A stretch of DNA of 64,000 nucleotides from Phaeodactylibacter xiamenensis (GTDB lineage Bacteria > Bacteroidota > Bacteroidia > Chitinophagales > Saprospiraceae): NCBI RefSeq assembly GCF_000759025.1, contig NZ_JPOS01000010.1:1-64000 (forward strand), in the 5' to 3' direction. Made by a program: the position numbers and the translations under genes. The notes below the pieces were generated by a model. It was not told where the DNA came from and did not search any database. It saw only the letters and a program-made list of their open reading frames with translations. The stretch's first letter is position 1; each line of letters opens with the position of its first letter. Shown here piece by piece: positions 35,857 to 44,577 of the stretch.

Positions 35857-38800
35857 TACCGCTATTGCTTTGGTGGGGGCTTACGCTTCAGGCACAATCC
35901 CCTCACGGTCCTGAATTCAGGGTCAATTGCTCGGAGTGCCACTCCTCTGAAAATTGGCGTATTGATGCTGACACACTTAGGTTCAACCATGACACCACAG
36001 CATTCCCTCTGGCGGGTCAACACCAATACACAGATTGCCGGGCCTGCCACATAACCCTGGTTTTTGAGGAAGCCCACACACAATGTATGGATTGCCACAC
36101 GGATATCCACAGGATGACCGTAGGCAACGACTGCGCCCGCTGCCACACTCCAGCCAACTGGCTCGTGGACAATATTACAGAACTCCACCAGGAAAATGGG
36201 TTCCCCCTTCTCGGTGCACACGCTTCCATCAGTTGTACAGACTGTCATACCTCCGCTACAACCCTGGAGTTCAACCGGATCGGAAATGACTGTATCAACT
36301 GCCATATCGATGACTTTAATGCAACCACGAACCCTAATCATCAGGATGCCGGATTTTCTACCGATTGTGCGGCATGCCACCGCCCGGATGCCTTTGATTG
36401 GGGAGGAGCTGACAATATAGACCACAGCTTTTTCCCGCTCACAGCAGGACACGACATTTCGGATTGCACACAGTGCCATACGTCCGGGGATTTCACCTCC
36501 ACCTCGCCCGAGTGTGTATCCTGCCATCTGAATGATTTTGAAAATACGATGGAACCCCGTCATGAGCCTGCCGGCTTCTCCAATGACTGCGCCCAATGTC
36601 ATACTACTGATGTGGGTTGGATGCCCGCTAATTACGCAGACCATGATGCATTACATTTTCCTATTTATTCCGGATCCCACGAAGGGGAATGGATGAAATG
36701 TACCGACTGCCACGACAACAGCAGTGACTATTCCTCCTTTACCTGCATCAACTGCCACATCAACCCCGAAACCGATGAGGAACACAACGGGGTCGGCGGC
36801 TATATTTATGAGAATACTGCATGCCTGGCCTGCCACCCTACCGGTGACGAGGATAACAGCTTTGATCATAATGAGTCCGGATTCCCGCTAACCGGAGCAC
36901 ATATCACTACGGACTGCATACAATGCCATTCAGATGGCTACGCAGGCACGCCCACAGACTGTGCCAGCTGCCATACCACCGAGTTCAATGCCACGGCCAA
37001 CCCGGACCACAACGCCCTCGGCCTGTCCAGCGACTGTGCAGCCTGCCATACTACCCAGACCGGATGGAGCCCCGCTGCTTTTGATGGCCACGACAGCTAC
37101 TATGCCCTCAATGGCGCTCATGCCGCTATCGCCAACGATTGTGCAGCTTGCCACAACGGCGATTACAACAATACGCCCAATACTTGCGCCGGCTGCCATA
37201 TCAATGATTATAACCAAGCCTCTGATCCTGACCACCAAGCCGCCCAATTCCCGACCGACTGTGCTAGCTGTCACTCCGAAAGTACATGGGCACCTTCCTC
37301 TTTCGATCACGACGCCCACTACCCGCTGACCGGAGCCCACCAGGCCATTGAAGACGACTGCGTGGCCTGCCACAACGGCGATTACGACAACACCCCGAAC
37401 ACCTGCAACGGGTGCCACGCACAAGACTATTCCGCTACCGTCAACCCTGACCACCAAGCGCTCGGGCTGCCTACAGACTGTGCCGAATGCCATTCTACGC
37501 AGCCCGACTGGGTGCCCGCCAGCTTTGGCATCCACGACCAGTACTATCCCCTCAATGGCGCTCATGCCGCTATCGCTAATGATTGTGCGGCTTGCCACAA
37601 TGGGGACTACAGCAATACCCCCAACACCTGCTTCGGATGCCACAGCGAGGATTACAACAATACCACGGACCCTGGGCATGCTGCCGCTCAGTTCCCCACT
37701 GACTGCACCACCTGCCACTCCGAGGATGCCTGGGCACCTTCTACCCTGGAGCACGATGCCCAGTACTTCCCCATCTACTCCGGTGCACACGAGGGCGAAT
37801 GGAATACCTGTACCGAATGCCATACCAACCCTGCCAATTATGCAGAGTTCTCATGTATTGGCTGCCATACCAACCCGGAGACCGATGACGAGCATCAGGG
37901 CGTCGGCGGATATGTGTACGAAAATACCGCATGCCTCGCCTGCCACCCTATGGGCGATGCCGACAACGTCTTTGACCACAATACCACCGCTTTCCCACTA
38001 GACGGCGCGCACCTGGCCGCCAATTGCCTTGACTGCCACAGCAGCGGCTACGCAGGCACCCCCACAGATTGTGCCAGTTGCCATACCACCGAGTTCAATG
38101 CTACGGCCAACCCGGACCACAACGCCCTCGGCCTGTCCAGCGACTGTGCAGCCTGCCATACTACCCAGACCGGATGGAGCCCCGCTGCTTTTGATGGCCA
38201 CGACAGCTACTATGCCCTCAATGGCGCTCATGCCGCTATCGCCAACGATTGTGCAGCTTGCCACAACGGCGATTACAACAATACGCCCAATACTTGCGCC
38301 GGCTGCCATATCAATGATTATAACCAAGCCTCTGATCCTGACCACCAAGCCGCCCAATTCCCGACCGACTGTGCTAGCTGCCACTCCGAAAGTACATGGG
38401 CACCTTCCTCTTTCGACCACGACGCCCACTACCCGCTGACCGGAGCCCACCAGGCCATTGAAGACGACTGCGTGGCCTGCCACAACGGCGATTACGACAA
38501 CACCCCGAACACCTGCAACGGGTGCCACGCACAAGACTATTCCGCTACCGTCAACCCTGACCACCAAGCGCTCGGGCTGCCTACAGACTGTGCCGAATGC
38601 CATTCTACGCAGCCCGAATGGGTGCCCGCCAGCTTTGATATCCACGACCAGTACTATCCCCTCAATGGCGCTCATGCCGCTATCGCTAATGATTGTGCGG
38701 CTTGCCACAATGGGGACTACAGCAATACCCCCAACACCTGCTTCGGATGCCACAGCGAGGATTACAACAATACCACGGACCCTGGGCATGCTGCCGCTCA

Positions 38801-41800
38801 GTTCCCCACTGACTGCACCACCTGCCACTCCGAGGATGCCTGGGCACCTTCTACCCTGGAGCACGATGCCCAGTACTTCCCCATCTACTCCGGTGCACAC
38901 GAGGGCGAATGGAATACCTGTACCGAATGCCATACCAACCCTGCCAATTATGCAGAGTTCTCATGTATTGGCTGCCATACCAACCCGGAGACCGATGACG
39001 AGCATCAGGGCGTCGGCGGATATGTGTACGAAAATACCGCATGCCTCGCCTGCCACCCTATGGGCGATGCCGACAACGTCTTTGACCACAATACCACCGC
39101 TTTCCCACTAGACGGCGCGCACCTGGCCGCCAATTGCCTTGACTGCCACAGCAGCGGCTACGCAGGCACCCCCACAGATTGTGCCAGTTGCCATACCACC
39201 GAGTTCAATGCTACGGCCAACCCGGACCACAACGCCCTCGGCCTGTCCAGCGACTGTGCAGCCTGCCATACTACCCAGACCGGATGGAGCCCCGCTGCTT
39301 TTGATGGCCACGACAGCTACTATGCCCTCAATGGCGCTCATGCCGCTATCGCCAACGATTGTGCAGCTTGCCACAACGGCGATTACAACAATACGCCCAA
39401 TACTTGCGCCGGCTGCCATATCAATGATTATAACCAAGCCTCTGATCCTGACCACCAAGCCGCCCAATTCCCGACCGACTGTGCTAGCTGCCACTCCGAA
39501 AGCACATGGGCACCTTCCTCTTTCGACCACGACGCCCACTACCCGCTGACTGGTGCGCACCAGGCCATTGAAGACGACTGCGTGGCCTGCCACAACGGCG
39601 ATTACGACAATACCCCGAACACCTGCAACGGGTGCCACGCACAAGACTATTCCACTACCGTCAACCCTGACCACCAAGCGCTCGGCCTGCCTACAGACTG
39701 TGCCGAATGCCATACTACGCAGCCCGACTGGGTGCCCGCCAGCTTTGACATCCACGACCAGTACTATCCCCTCAATGGCGCTCATGCCGCTATCGCTAAT
39801 GATTGTGCGGCTTGCCACAATGGGGACTACAGCAATACCCCCAACACCTGCTTCGGATGCCACAGCGAGGATTATAATAATACCGAAAATCCGGACCATA
39901 TTGTAGCTCAATTCGCCACAGATTGCCTGGAGTGCCATACTGAAAATGATTGGACCGCTTCCTCATTTGACCACGATGGCCCCTACTTCCCTATCTACAG
40001 TGGTGCTCATGAAGGAGAGTGGAACACCTGCATGGAATGCCACACCAATCCTTCATCTTTCGCTGAATTTAGCTGTCTAGGCTGCCATACAAATCCGGAG
40101 ACCGATGACCATCACCAAGGTGTGGGCGGCTATGTTTATGAAAACACCGCCTGCCTGGCCTGCCACCCTACAGGAGATGCCGCAAATGTCTTTGACCATA
40201 ACGCTACTGCCTTCCCACTGACGGGCGCACACCTAAGTACCACTTGCGTGGAATGTCACACTAACGGATATGCAGGTACCCCGACAGACTGTAACGCCTG
40301 CCACCTTCAGGATTACGCCTCCACAGCAAATCCGGATCATACTGCGCTTGGGTTCCCTATGGACTGTGCCTCATGCCATACCACTGCTCCTGACTGGGCC
40401 CCGGCTGCCTTTGATATACACGACCAGTATTATCCGCTGACTGGCGCGCATGCCGCCATCGCTAACAACTGCGTGGACTGCCATAACGGTGATTTCAACA
40501 ACACCCCCAATACCTGTTTTGGGTGCCATAGCGATGACTATAATGCCACCAGCAGCCCCAGCCACGCTGCAGCCAGCTTCCCTACGGACTGCCAGCAGTG
40601 CCATACCGAAAATGCGTGGGTGCCTTCTTCTTTCGACCACGATCAGTACTATCCCCTCTCGGGCGCGCATGCCGCTATTGCCAGTAATTGCAACGACTGC
40701 CATAACGGCGATTACAATAATACCCCTAATACCTGCGACGGGTGCCATATCGATGATTACAACGCCGCCACTGTCCCCAATCACGTTAACGCTCAGCTCC
40801 CACTTGATTGCGAAAGCTGCCACGCGCTGACTGCATGGGTACCCGCTACTTTCGACCACGACCAGTACTTCCCAATGACCGGCGCTCACCTGCCGATTGA
40901 GAACGACTGCTTTGCCTGCCACCAGGGCAATTACAACAATACCCCGAACACTTGTGATGCCTGCCATGCTGATGACTACAACCAGAGTAACAACCCCAAC
41001 CACCTCGCGCTTGGGTTCCCTATGGACTGTGCCTCATGCCATACCACTGCTCCTGACTGGGCCCCGGCTTCCTTTGATATACACGACCAGTATTATCCGC
41101 TGACTGGCGCGCATGCCGCCATCGCCAACAACTGCGTGGACTGCCATAATGGCGATTTCAACAACACCCCCAATACCTGCTTTGGGTGCCATAGCGATGA
41201 CTATAATGCCACCAGCAGCCCCAGCCACGCTGCAGCCAGCTTCCCTACGGACTGCCAGCAGTGCCATACCGAAAATGCGTGGGTGCCTTCTTCTTTCGAC
41301 CACGATCAGTACTATCCCCTCTCGGGCGCGCATGCCGCTATTGCCAGTAATTGCAACGACTGCCATAACGGCGATTACAATAACACCCCTAATACCTGCT
41401 TCGGGTGCCATAGCGATGACTATAACGCCGTCACCAACCCCAATCATGTAGCAGCTAATTTCTCAACTGACTGCCAGCAGTGCCACACGGAAGGTGCATG
41501 GATCCCTTCCTCTTTCGACCACGACCAGTACTATCCGCTTGTGGGCGCGCATGCCGCTATTGCCTTCAACTGCAACGACTGCCATAACGGCGATTACAAT
41601 AATACCCCCAATACCTGCTTCGGGTGCCATAGCGATGACTATAACGCTACGAATAACCCCAATCACGCCATAGCAAACTTCCCTACGGATTGTGAAGCCT
41701 GCCATGGTCAGAACACTTGGATACCTTCTACTTTTGATCACGACGCTATGTACTTCCCCATTTACAGTGGCAAGCACGACGAAGAGTGGAATAGCTGTAC

Positions 41801-41954
41801 AGACTGTCATACCACCCCAGGCAATTATGCCATTTTCGACTGTATCAACTGCCACAATGATGCCGCTGACCTGGCTGATGAACATGATGAAGTTTCGGGG
41901 TATATATTTGAAAACAATGCCTGTTTTGCCTGTCACCCCACAGGTGATGATTAA
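35835..41954 (+). CDS. Giant multiheme cytochrome c, 82 CxxCH motifs
   Basis: A 2039-aa protein with signal peptide 1-21 (LLLWWGLTLQAQ). By hand count there are 82 CxxCH heme-binding motifs, about one per 25 residues, with no other domain. The recurring unit is DCxxCHNGDYNNTPNTCxxCH, then a stretch ending FPTDCxxCH, then FDHDxYYPLxGAHAAI. Between them are motifs EGEWNTCTECHTNP and VGGYVYENTACLACHP. Residues about 366-1475 consist of three in-register 370-residue copies (15 CxxCH each), and a 221-residue offset repeat lies further on. No transmembrane or sorting segment was seen. It overlaps the 23-heme gene by 22 bp and precedes a barrel gene. It probably forms an extended heme wire, possibly crossing or lying outside the outer membrane. 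Confidence 0.9.
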   Translation: MRRLPSIIPLLLWWGLTLQAQSPHGPEFRVNCSECHSSENWRIDADTLRFNHDTTAFPLAGQHQYTDCRACHITLVFEEAHTQCMDCHTDIHRMTVGNDCARCHTPANWLVDNITELHQENGFPLLGAHASISCTDCHTSATTLEFNRIGNDCINCHIDDFNATTNPNHQDAGFSTDCAACHRPDAFDWGGADNIDHSFFPLTAGHDISDCTQCHTSGDFTSTSPECVSCHLNDFENTMEPRHEPAGFSNDCAQCHTTDVGWMPANYADHDALHFPIYSGSHEGEWMKCTDCHDNSSDYSSFTCINCHINPETDEEHNGVGGYIYENTACLACHPTGDEDNSFDHNESGFPLTGAHITTDCIQCHSDGYAGTPTDCASCHTTEFNATANPDHNALGLSSDCAACHTTQTGWSPAAFDGHDSYYALNGAHAAIANDCAACHNGDYNNTPNTCAGCHINDYNQASDPDHQAAQFPTDCASCHSESTWAPSSFDHDAHYPLTGAHQAIEDDCVACHNGDYDNTPNTCNGCHAQDYSATVNPDHQALGLPTDCAECHSTQPDWVPASFGIHDQYYPLNGAHAAIANDCAACHNGDYSNTPNTCFGCHSEDYNNTTDPGHAAAQFPTDCTTCHSEDAWAPSTLEHDAQYFPIYSGAHEGEWNTCTECHTNPANYAEFSCIGCHTNPETDDEHQGVGGYVYENTACLACHPMGDADNVFDHNTTAFPLDGAHLAANCLDCHSSGYAGTPTDCASCHTTEFNATANPDHNALGLSSDCAACHTTQTGWSPAAFDGHDSYYALNGAHAAIANDCAACHNGDYNNTPNTCAGCHINDYNQASDPDHQAAQFPTDCASCHSESTWAPSSFDHDAHYPLTGAHQAIEDDCVACHNGDYDNTPNTCNGCHAQDYSATVNPDHQALGLPTDCAECHSTQPEWVPASFDIHDQYYPLNGAHAAIANDCAACHNGDYSNTPNTCFGCHSEDYNNTTDPGHAAAQFPTDCTTCHSEDAWAPSTLEHDAQYFPIYSGAHEGEWNTCTECHTNPANYAEFSCIGCHTNPETDDEHQGVGGYVYENTACLACHPMGDADNVFDHNTTAFPLDGAHLAANCLDCHSSGYAGTPTDCASCHTTEFNATANPDHNALGLSSDCAACHTTQTGWSPAAFDGHDSYYALNGAHAAIANDCAACHNGDYNNTPNTCAGCHINDYNQASDPDHQAAQFPTDCASCHSESTWAPSSFDHDAHYPLTGAHQAIEDDCVACHNGDYDNTPNTCNGCHAQDYSTTVNPDHQALGLPTDCAECHTTQPDWVPASFDIHDQYYPLNGAHAAIANDCAACHNGDYSNTPNTCFGCHSEDYNNTENPDHIVAQFATDCLECHTENDWTASSFDHDGPYFPIYSGAHEGEWNTCMECHTNPSSFAEFSCLGCHTNPETDDHHQGVGGYVYENTACLACHPTGDAANVFDHNATAFPLTGAHLSTTCVECHTNGYAGTPTDCNACHLQDYASTANPDHTALGFPMDCASCHTTAPDWAPAAFDIHDQYYPLTGAHAAIANNCVDCHNGDFNNTPNTCFGCHSDDYNATSSPSHAAASFPTDCQQCHTENAWVPSSFDHDQYYPLSGAHAAIASNCNDCHNGDYNNTPNTCDGCHIDDYNAATVPNHVNAQLPLDCESCHALTAWVPATFDHDQYFPMTGAHLPIENDCFACHQGNYNNTPNTCDACHADDYNQSNNPNHLALGFPMDCASCHTTAPDWAPASFDIHDQYYPLTGAHAAIANNCVDCHNGDFNNTPNTCFGCHSDDYNATSSPSHAAASFPTDCQQCHTENAWVPSSFDHDQYYPLSGAHAAIASNCNDCHNGDYNNTPNTCFGCHSDDYNAVTNPNHVAANFSTDCQQCHTEGAWIPSSFDHDQYYPLVGAHAAIAFNCNDCHNGDYNNTPNTCFGCHSDDYNATNNPNHAIANFPTDCEACHGQNTWIPSTFDHDAMYFPIYSGKHDEEWNSCTDCHTTPGNYAIFDCINCHNDAADLADEHDEVSGYIFENNACFACHPTGDD
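36931..40260 (+). repeat. Three in-register 1110-bp tandem units inside the 82-heme gene
   Basis: Units 36931-38040, 38041-39150 and 39151-40260 each encode 370 residues with 15 CxxCH. Units 1 and 2 are almost identical at the DNA level. Unit 3 is almost identical for its first 720 bp and then clearly diverged, while keeping exact register. This suggests recent duplication or gene conversion on top of an older repeat. Confidence 0.92.
40344..41400 (+). repeat. Second direct repeat inside the 82-heme gene (offset 663 bp)
   Basis: About 394 bp starting GCGCTTGGGTTCCC at 40344 recur nearly unchanged at 41007-41400. The offset is 221 codons, so the frame is kept. Each copy encodes six CxxCH. Confidence 0.85.
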
Positions 41955-42004
41955 GACAGTTAGATAATTAAGGATGAATACATAGACCAAAGATCAATAG
42001 CGAA

Positions 42005-43642
42005 ATGAGGAGTCTCTTAGGTATAGCATTTTGGTTTTCTCTTGTAGCGACAACGCTGCAGGGACAGGGATCTGATGCCGCTGTAACCTGGATTAACGGT
42101 AAAGTATCCTTTCTCTCTTCGAGAAATGTCTATGTCAAGTTTTCTTCTACAAAAGGTATCACTATAGGAGATACCCTTTATATCAATCGGGAAGGTCACT
42201 ACCTGCCAGCATTGCAAACGGATAATAAATCTTCAACCTCTGCGGTTTGCACGCCCTTTGCAAACTTTTCCTTTCAAAAGGAAGATTTGATTTATGCAAA
42301 AATCCCGGTTGATGAATCACTTCCCCCACCCTCAGTTGCGCCTGCTGAAACCACTGTACCGAAAGATGAGGCCGTTAATGGGATTACACCGGTACTAGTA
42401 CCAGAGGAAGACCAGGAACAGGAAGAGCCTGGCAGAAGCCTCGAAAAAATCAGGGCCCGGCTTTCCGCTGCTTCTTACAGTAGTAGGTCTGAGTACCGTG
42501 ACTTGCACCGGATGCGCTATGCTTTCTCTTTTCGGGGTGACCACTTAAAGGATTCCCGGTTTTCAACTGAGCAATACATCACATTCAGGCATACGCTGGG
42601 AGAGTGGGAAGAGGTACAAGATAATTTATCTAATGCCCTCAAGGTATATGCCCTTTCTGTCCGCTATGATTTTGACTCCACCTCCAACCTAACGCTAGGC
42701 CGCCGGATCAACCCGAATATGTCGAGCGTAGGTGCCATTGACGGACTGCAATATGAGCAGCAAATCGGCGCTTTTACCTTGGGTGGGATCGCAGGCTTCA
42801 GACCAGATTATTCCGACTACAGCTTCAACCCTTCTCTACTCGAAGCGGGGGGCTATCTGGCGCTGACCGCGCCCGGCAAACAACAAAGCCACCGGACAAC
42901 CGTTGGCTTTTTGGAACAGACCAATCAGGGGCAAACGGACCGGCGGTTTCTTTATTTTCAGCACCGCAGTACGCCCTTTGAAGGCTTTAACTTGTTCTCC
43001 TCGGTGGAAGCCGATCTCTACGAAAACCTGAACAGTGAAGTCCAAAACAAACTGCGCCTGACCAGTTTATACCTGTCTATGCGCTACCGGGTGAACAAAA
43101 AAATCAGGCTTTCCCTGTCCTACGATAACCGGCGCAACGTCATTTACTACGAATCTTACAAAAGCTTTATCGACCAGCTTATCCAGGATGAAACACGGCA
43201 GGGGCTGCGGTTTAGTATCAATCTGCGGCCGGCGAAACTTCTCACGCTGGGCGTCAATACCGGATGGAGATTTCAGAGGAGTGACCGAAATCAGTCCAAA
43301 AACCTGAGAGCATTCCTAACTTGGTCGAAAATACCGAGGCTCAACATGCGGGCATCTCTTTCGGCCACCCTCTTACAGACCAACTACATCAAGAGCCAGA
43401 TTTACGATTTGCGCCTTTCCAGGCCAATCATTAAGAAACGCCTTGATGGAGATGTGTACTTCCGAACGGTACATTACGAGTACCAGAATACAGGCTCACA
43501 GGTGGACCAAAAAATTGCAGGCGCAAGCCTTTCGCTGCGCATCCGTAAGCAGTTGAGCTTGCTGGTCTTTTATGAAGGTACTTTTATTGAACAGGAACAA
43601 CCCTATCAACGCATTAATACAAAAATTATTCAGCGGTTTTGA
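42005..43642 (+). CDS. Outer-membrane beta-barrel protein (candidate porin of a cytochrome conduit)
   Basis: A 545-aa protein with signal peptide (1-20, ending LQGQ). A beta domain of about 80 residues (VYVKFSSTKGITIGDTLYI) is followed by a Pro/Glu-rich linker (about 98-145). Then come about 400 residues of alternating amphipathic strands with many aromatic girdle residues (for example LTLGRRINPNMSS, IRLSLSYDNRRNVIYYES, LTLGVNTGWRFQRS), ending in RINTKIIQRF with a C-terminal aromatic. This pattern suits a barrel of roughly 16-22 strands. It follows the giant cytochrome by 50 bp. By analogy with MtrB/PioB in porin-cytochrome complexes it could insert a cytochrome through the outer membrane; no sequence similarity to those was recognised. 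Confidence 0.7.
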   Translation: MRSLLGIAFWFSLVATTLQGQGSDAAVTWINGKVSFLSSRNVYVKFSSTKGITIGDTLYINREGHYLPALQTDNKSSTSAVCTPFANFSFQKEDLIYAKIPVDESLPPPSVAPAETTVPKDEAVNGITPVLVPEEDQEQEEPGRSLEKIRARLSAASYSSRSEYRDLHRMRYAFSFRGDHLKDSRFSTEQYITFRHTLGEWEEVQDNLSNALKVYALSVRYDFDSTSNLTLGRRINPNMSSVGAIDGLQYEQQIGAFTLGGIAGFRPDYSDYSFNPSLLEAGGYLALTAPGKQQSHRTTVGFLEQTNQGQTDRRFLYFQHRSTPFEGFNLFSSVEADLYENLNSEVQNKLRLTSLYLSMRYRVNKKIRLSLSYDNRRNVIYYESYKSFIDQLIQDETRQGLRFSINLRPAKLLTLGVNTGWRFQRSDRNQSKNLRAFLTWSKIPRLNMRASLSATLLQTNYIKSQIYDLRLSRPIIKKRLDGDVYFRTVHYEYQNTGSQVDQKIAGASLSLRIRKQLSLLVFYEGTFIEQEQPYQRINTKIIQRF

Positions 43643-43760
43643 GTGTAGGACACAGCTATTGAAGATACGGCCTTACTAAACAAACAAAAACACCATTAGC
43701 CAGCTAATCCCATAGCAAACCCTCAGGTTACTCAGCTGCGCGATTCTAAACATTAGACTT

Positions 43761-44558
43761 ATGATTTCTCTAAATTACAGAAGATTACTGAGCATTTGCC
43801 TTTCCGGCTTCCTGATCGGCATCCTGGCCGCCTGCGGAGGCCAACCAAAAGTTATCGAAAGTGAACCGTCCGATACCCCTGAAGGCACAACTTCGAATAC
43901 CATCCCGGCACTGCAGGAAGCGACTGAAACGCCATCTAACCCGGCAGAAGCCACCCATCAGGTGACCGTCAATGAGGTATTGAATACAGACCGGTATACC
44001 TACCTGCACGTAGAGGAAGAGGGGGAACAATACTGGGTTGCCGTATCTAAACAAGAGATTACTGAAGGTGAAACCTATTTCTTCAAAGGAGGCCTCCTCA
44101 AAAAGCAGTTCTTCAGCCAGGAATTTAACCGGGTTTTCGAAACGCTTTACCTCGTCTCCAAATTCTGGAAAGCGCCTTCGGATAGCGAAGCCGTACTGGA
44201 TGAAGCCTTTGCACAGATGAATGCGGCGGCGGCCACCGATCTTGAAGTACGCCCTGAGGACATAAAGCCCGCAGCAGGTGCTGTCTCCATTGCGGACCTT
44301 ATAGCCCAAAAGGAAAAATACAACAACCAGCAAATAAAAGTTACAGGCAAGTGCGTAAAGGTCAACCCCATGATTATGAACCGCAACTGGGTGCACCTGC
44401 AGGATGGGTCAGGCGAAGGGCTGGACCTGACTATCACCACAACCGAGAATATCCCCCTGGGCGCCATCATCACACTGGAAGGGACCATTGCCCTGAACAA
44501 AGACTTTGGTGCCGGCTATCAGTATGATATTATTATGGAAGGTGCTGTGCTCCGGTAA
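43761..44558 (+). CDS. Lipoprotein with OB-like C-terminal domain
   Basis: A 265-aa protein with lipobox GILAAC (Cys25) and then a Pro/Thr/Glu-rich linker. Domain 1 (about 68-135) reads VTVNEVLNTDRYTYLHVEEE, then YWVAVSKQEITEGETYFFKG, resembling the small domain that accompanies NrfJ-like cytochrome accessory proteins. Domain 2 (about 175-262) is OB-fold-like: IKVTGKCVKVNPMIMNRNWV, then LQDGSGEG, then LGAIITLEGTIALNKDFG. It has no heme motif. Located between the barrel gene and the cytochrome synthase, it is most likely an envelope accessory protein for cytochrome assembly or the conduit. This role is inferred from position. Confidence 0.65.
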   Translation: MISLNYRRLLSICLSGFLIGILAACGGQPKVIESEPSDTPEGTTSNTIPALQEATETPSNPAEATHQVTVNEVLNTDRYTYLHVEEEGEQYWVAVSKQEITEGETYFFKGGLLKKQFFSQEFNRVFETLYLVSKFWKAPSDSEAVLDEAFAQMNAAAATDLEVRPEDIKPAAGAVSIADLIAQKEKYNNQQIKVTGKCVKVNPMIMNRNWVHLQDGSGEGLDLTITTTENIPLGAIITLEGTIALNKDFGAGYQYDIIMEGAVLR

Positions 44559-44577
44559 CCCAAAACTATCCCTGGTC

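Noticed and set aside
35835-41954. CRISPR-like or satellite array
   Set aside because: The repeat period is a multiple of 3 and lies entirely in a coding frame; there are no short repeats with unique spacers.
36000-41990. Long reverse-strand and alternative-frame open frames across the giant cytochrome
   Set aside because: They recur with the 1110-bp repeat, have low-complexity Val/Gly/Ala or Thr/Pro composition, and are shadows of the CxxCH frame, which has a signal peptide and 82 heme motifs.
44506-44577. Upstream start for the ResB-CcsA fusion
   Set aside because: It would begin inside the preceding lipoprotein gene; the ATG at 44578 directly opens the conserved N-terminus.
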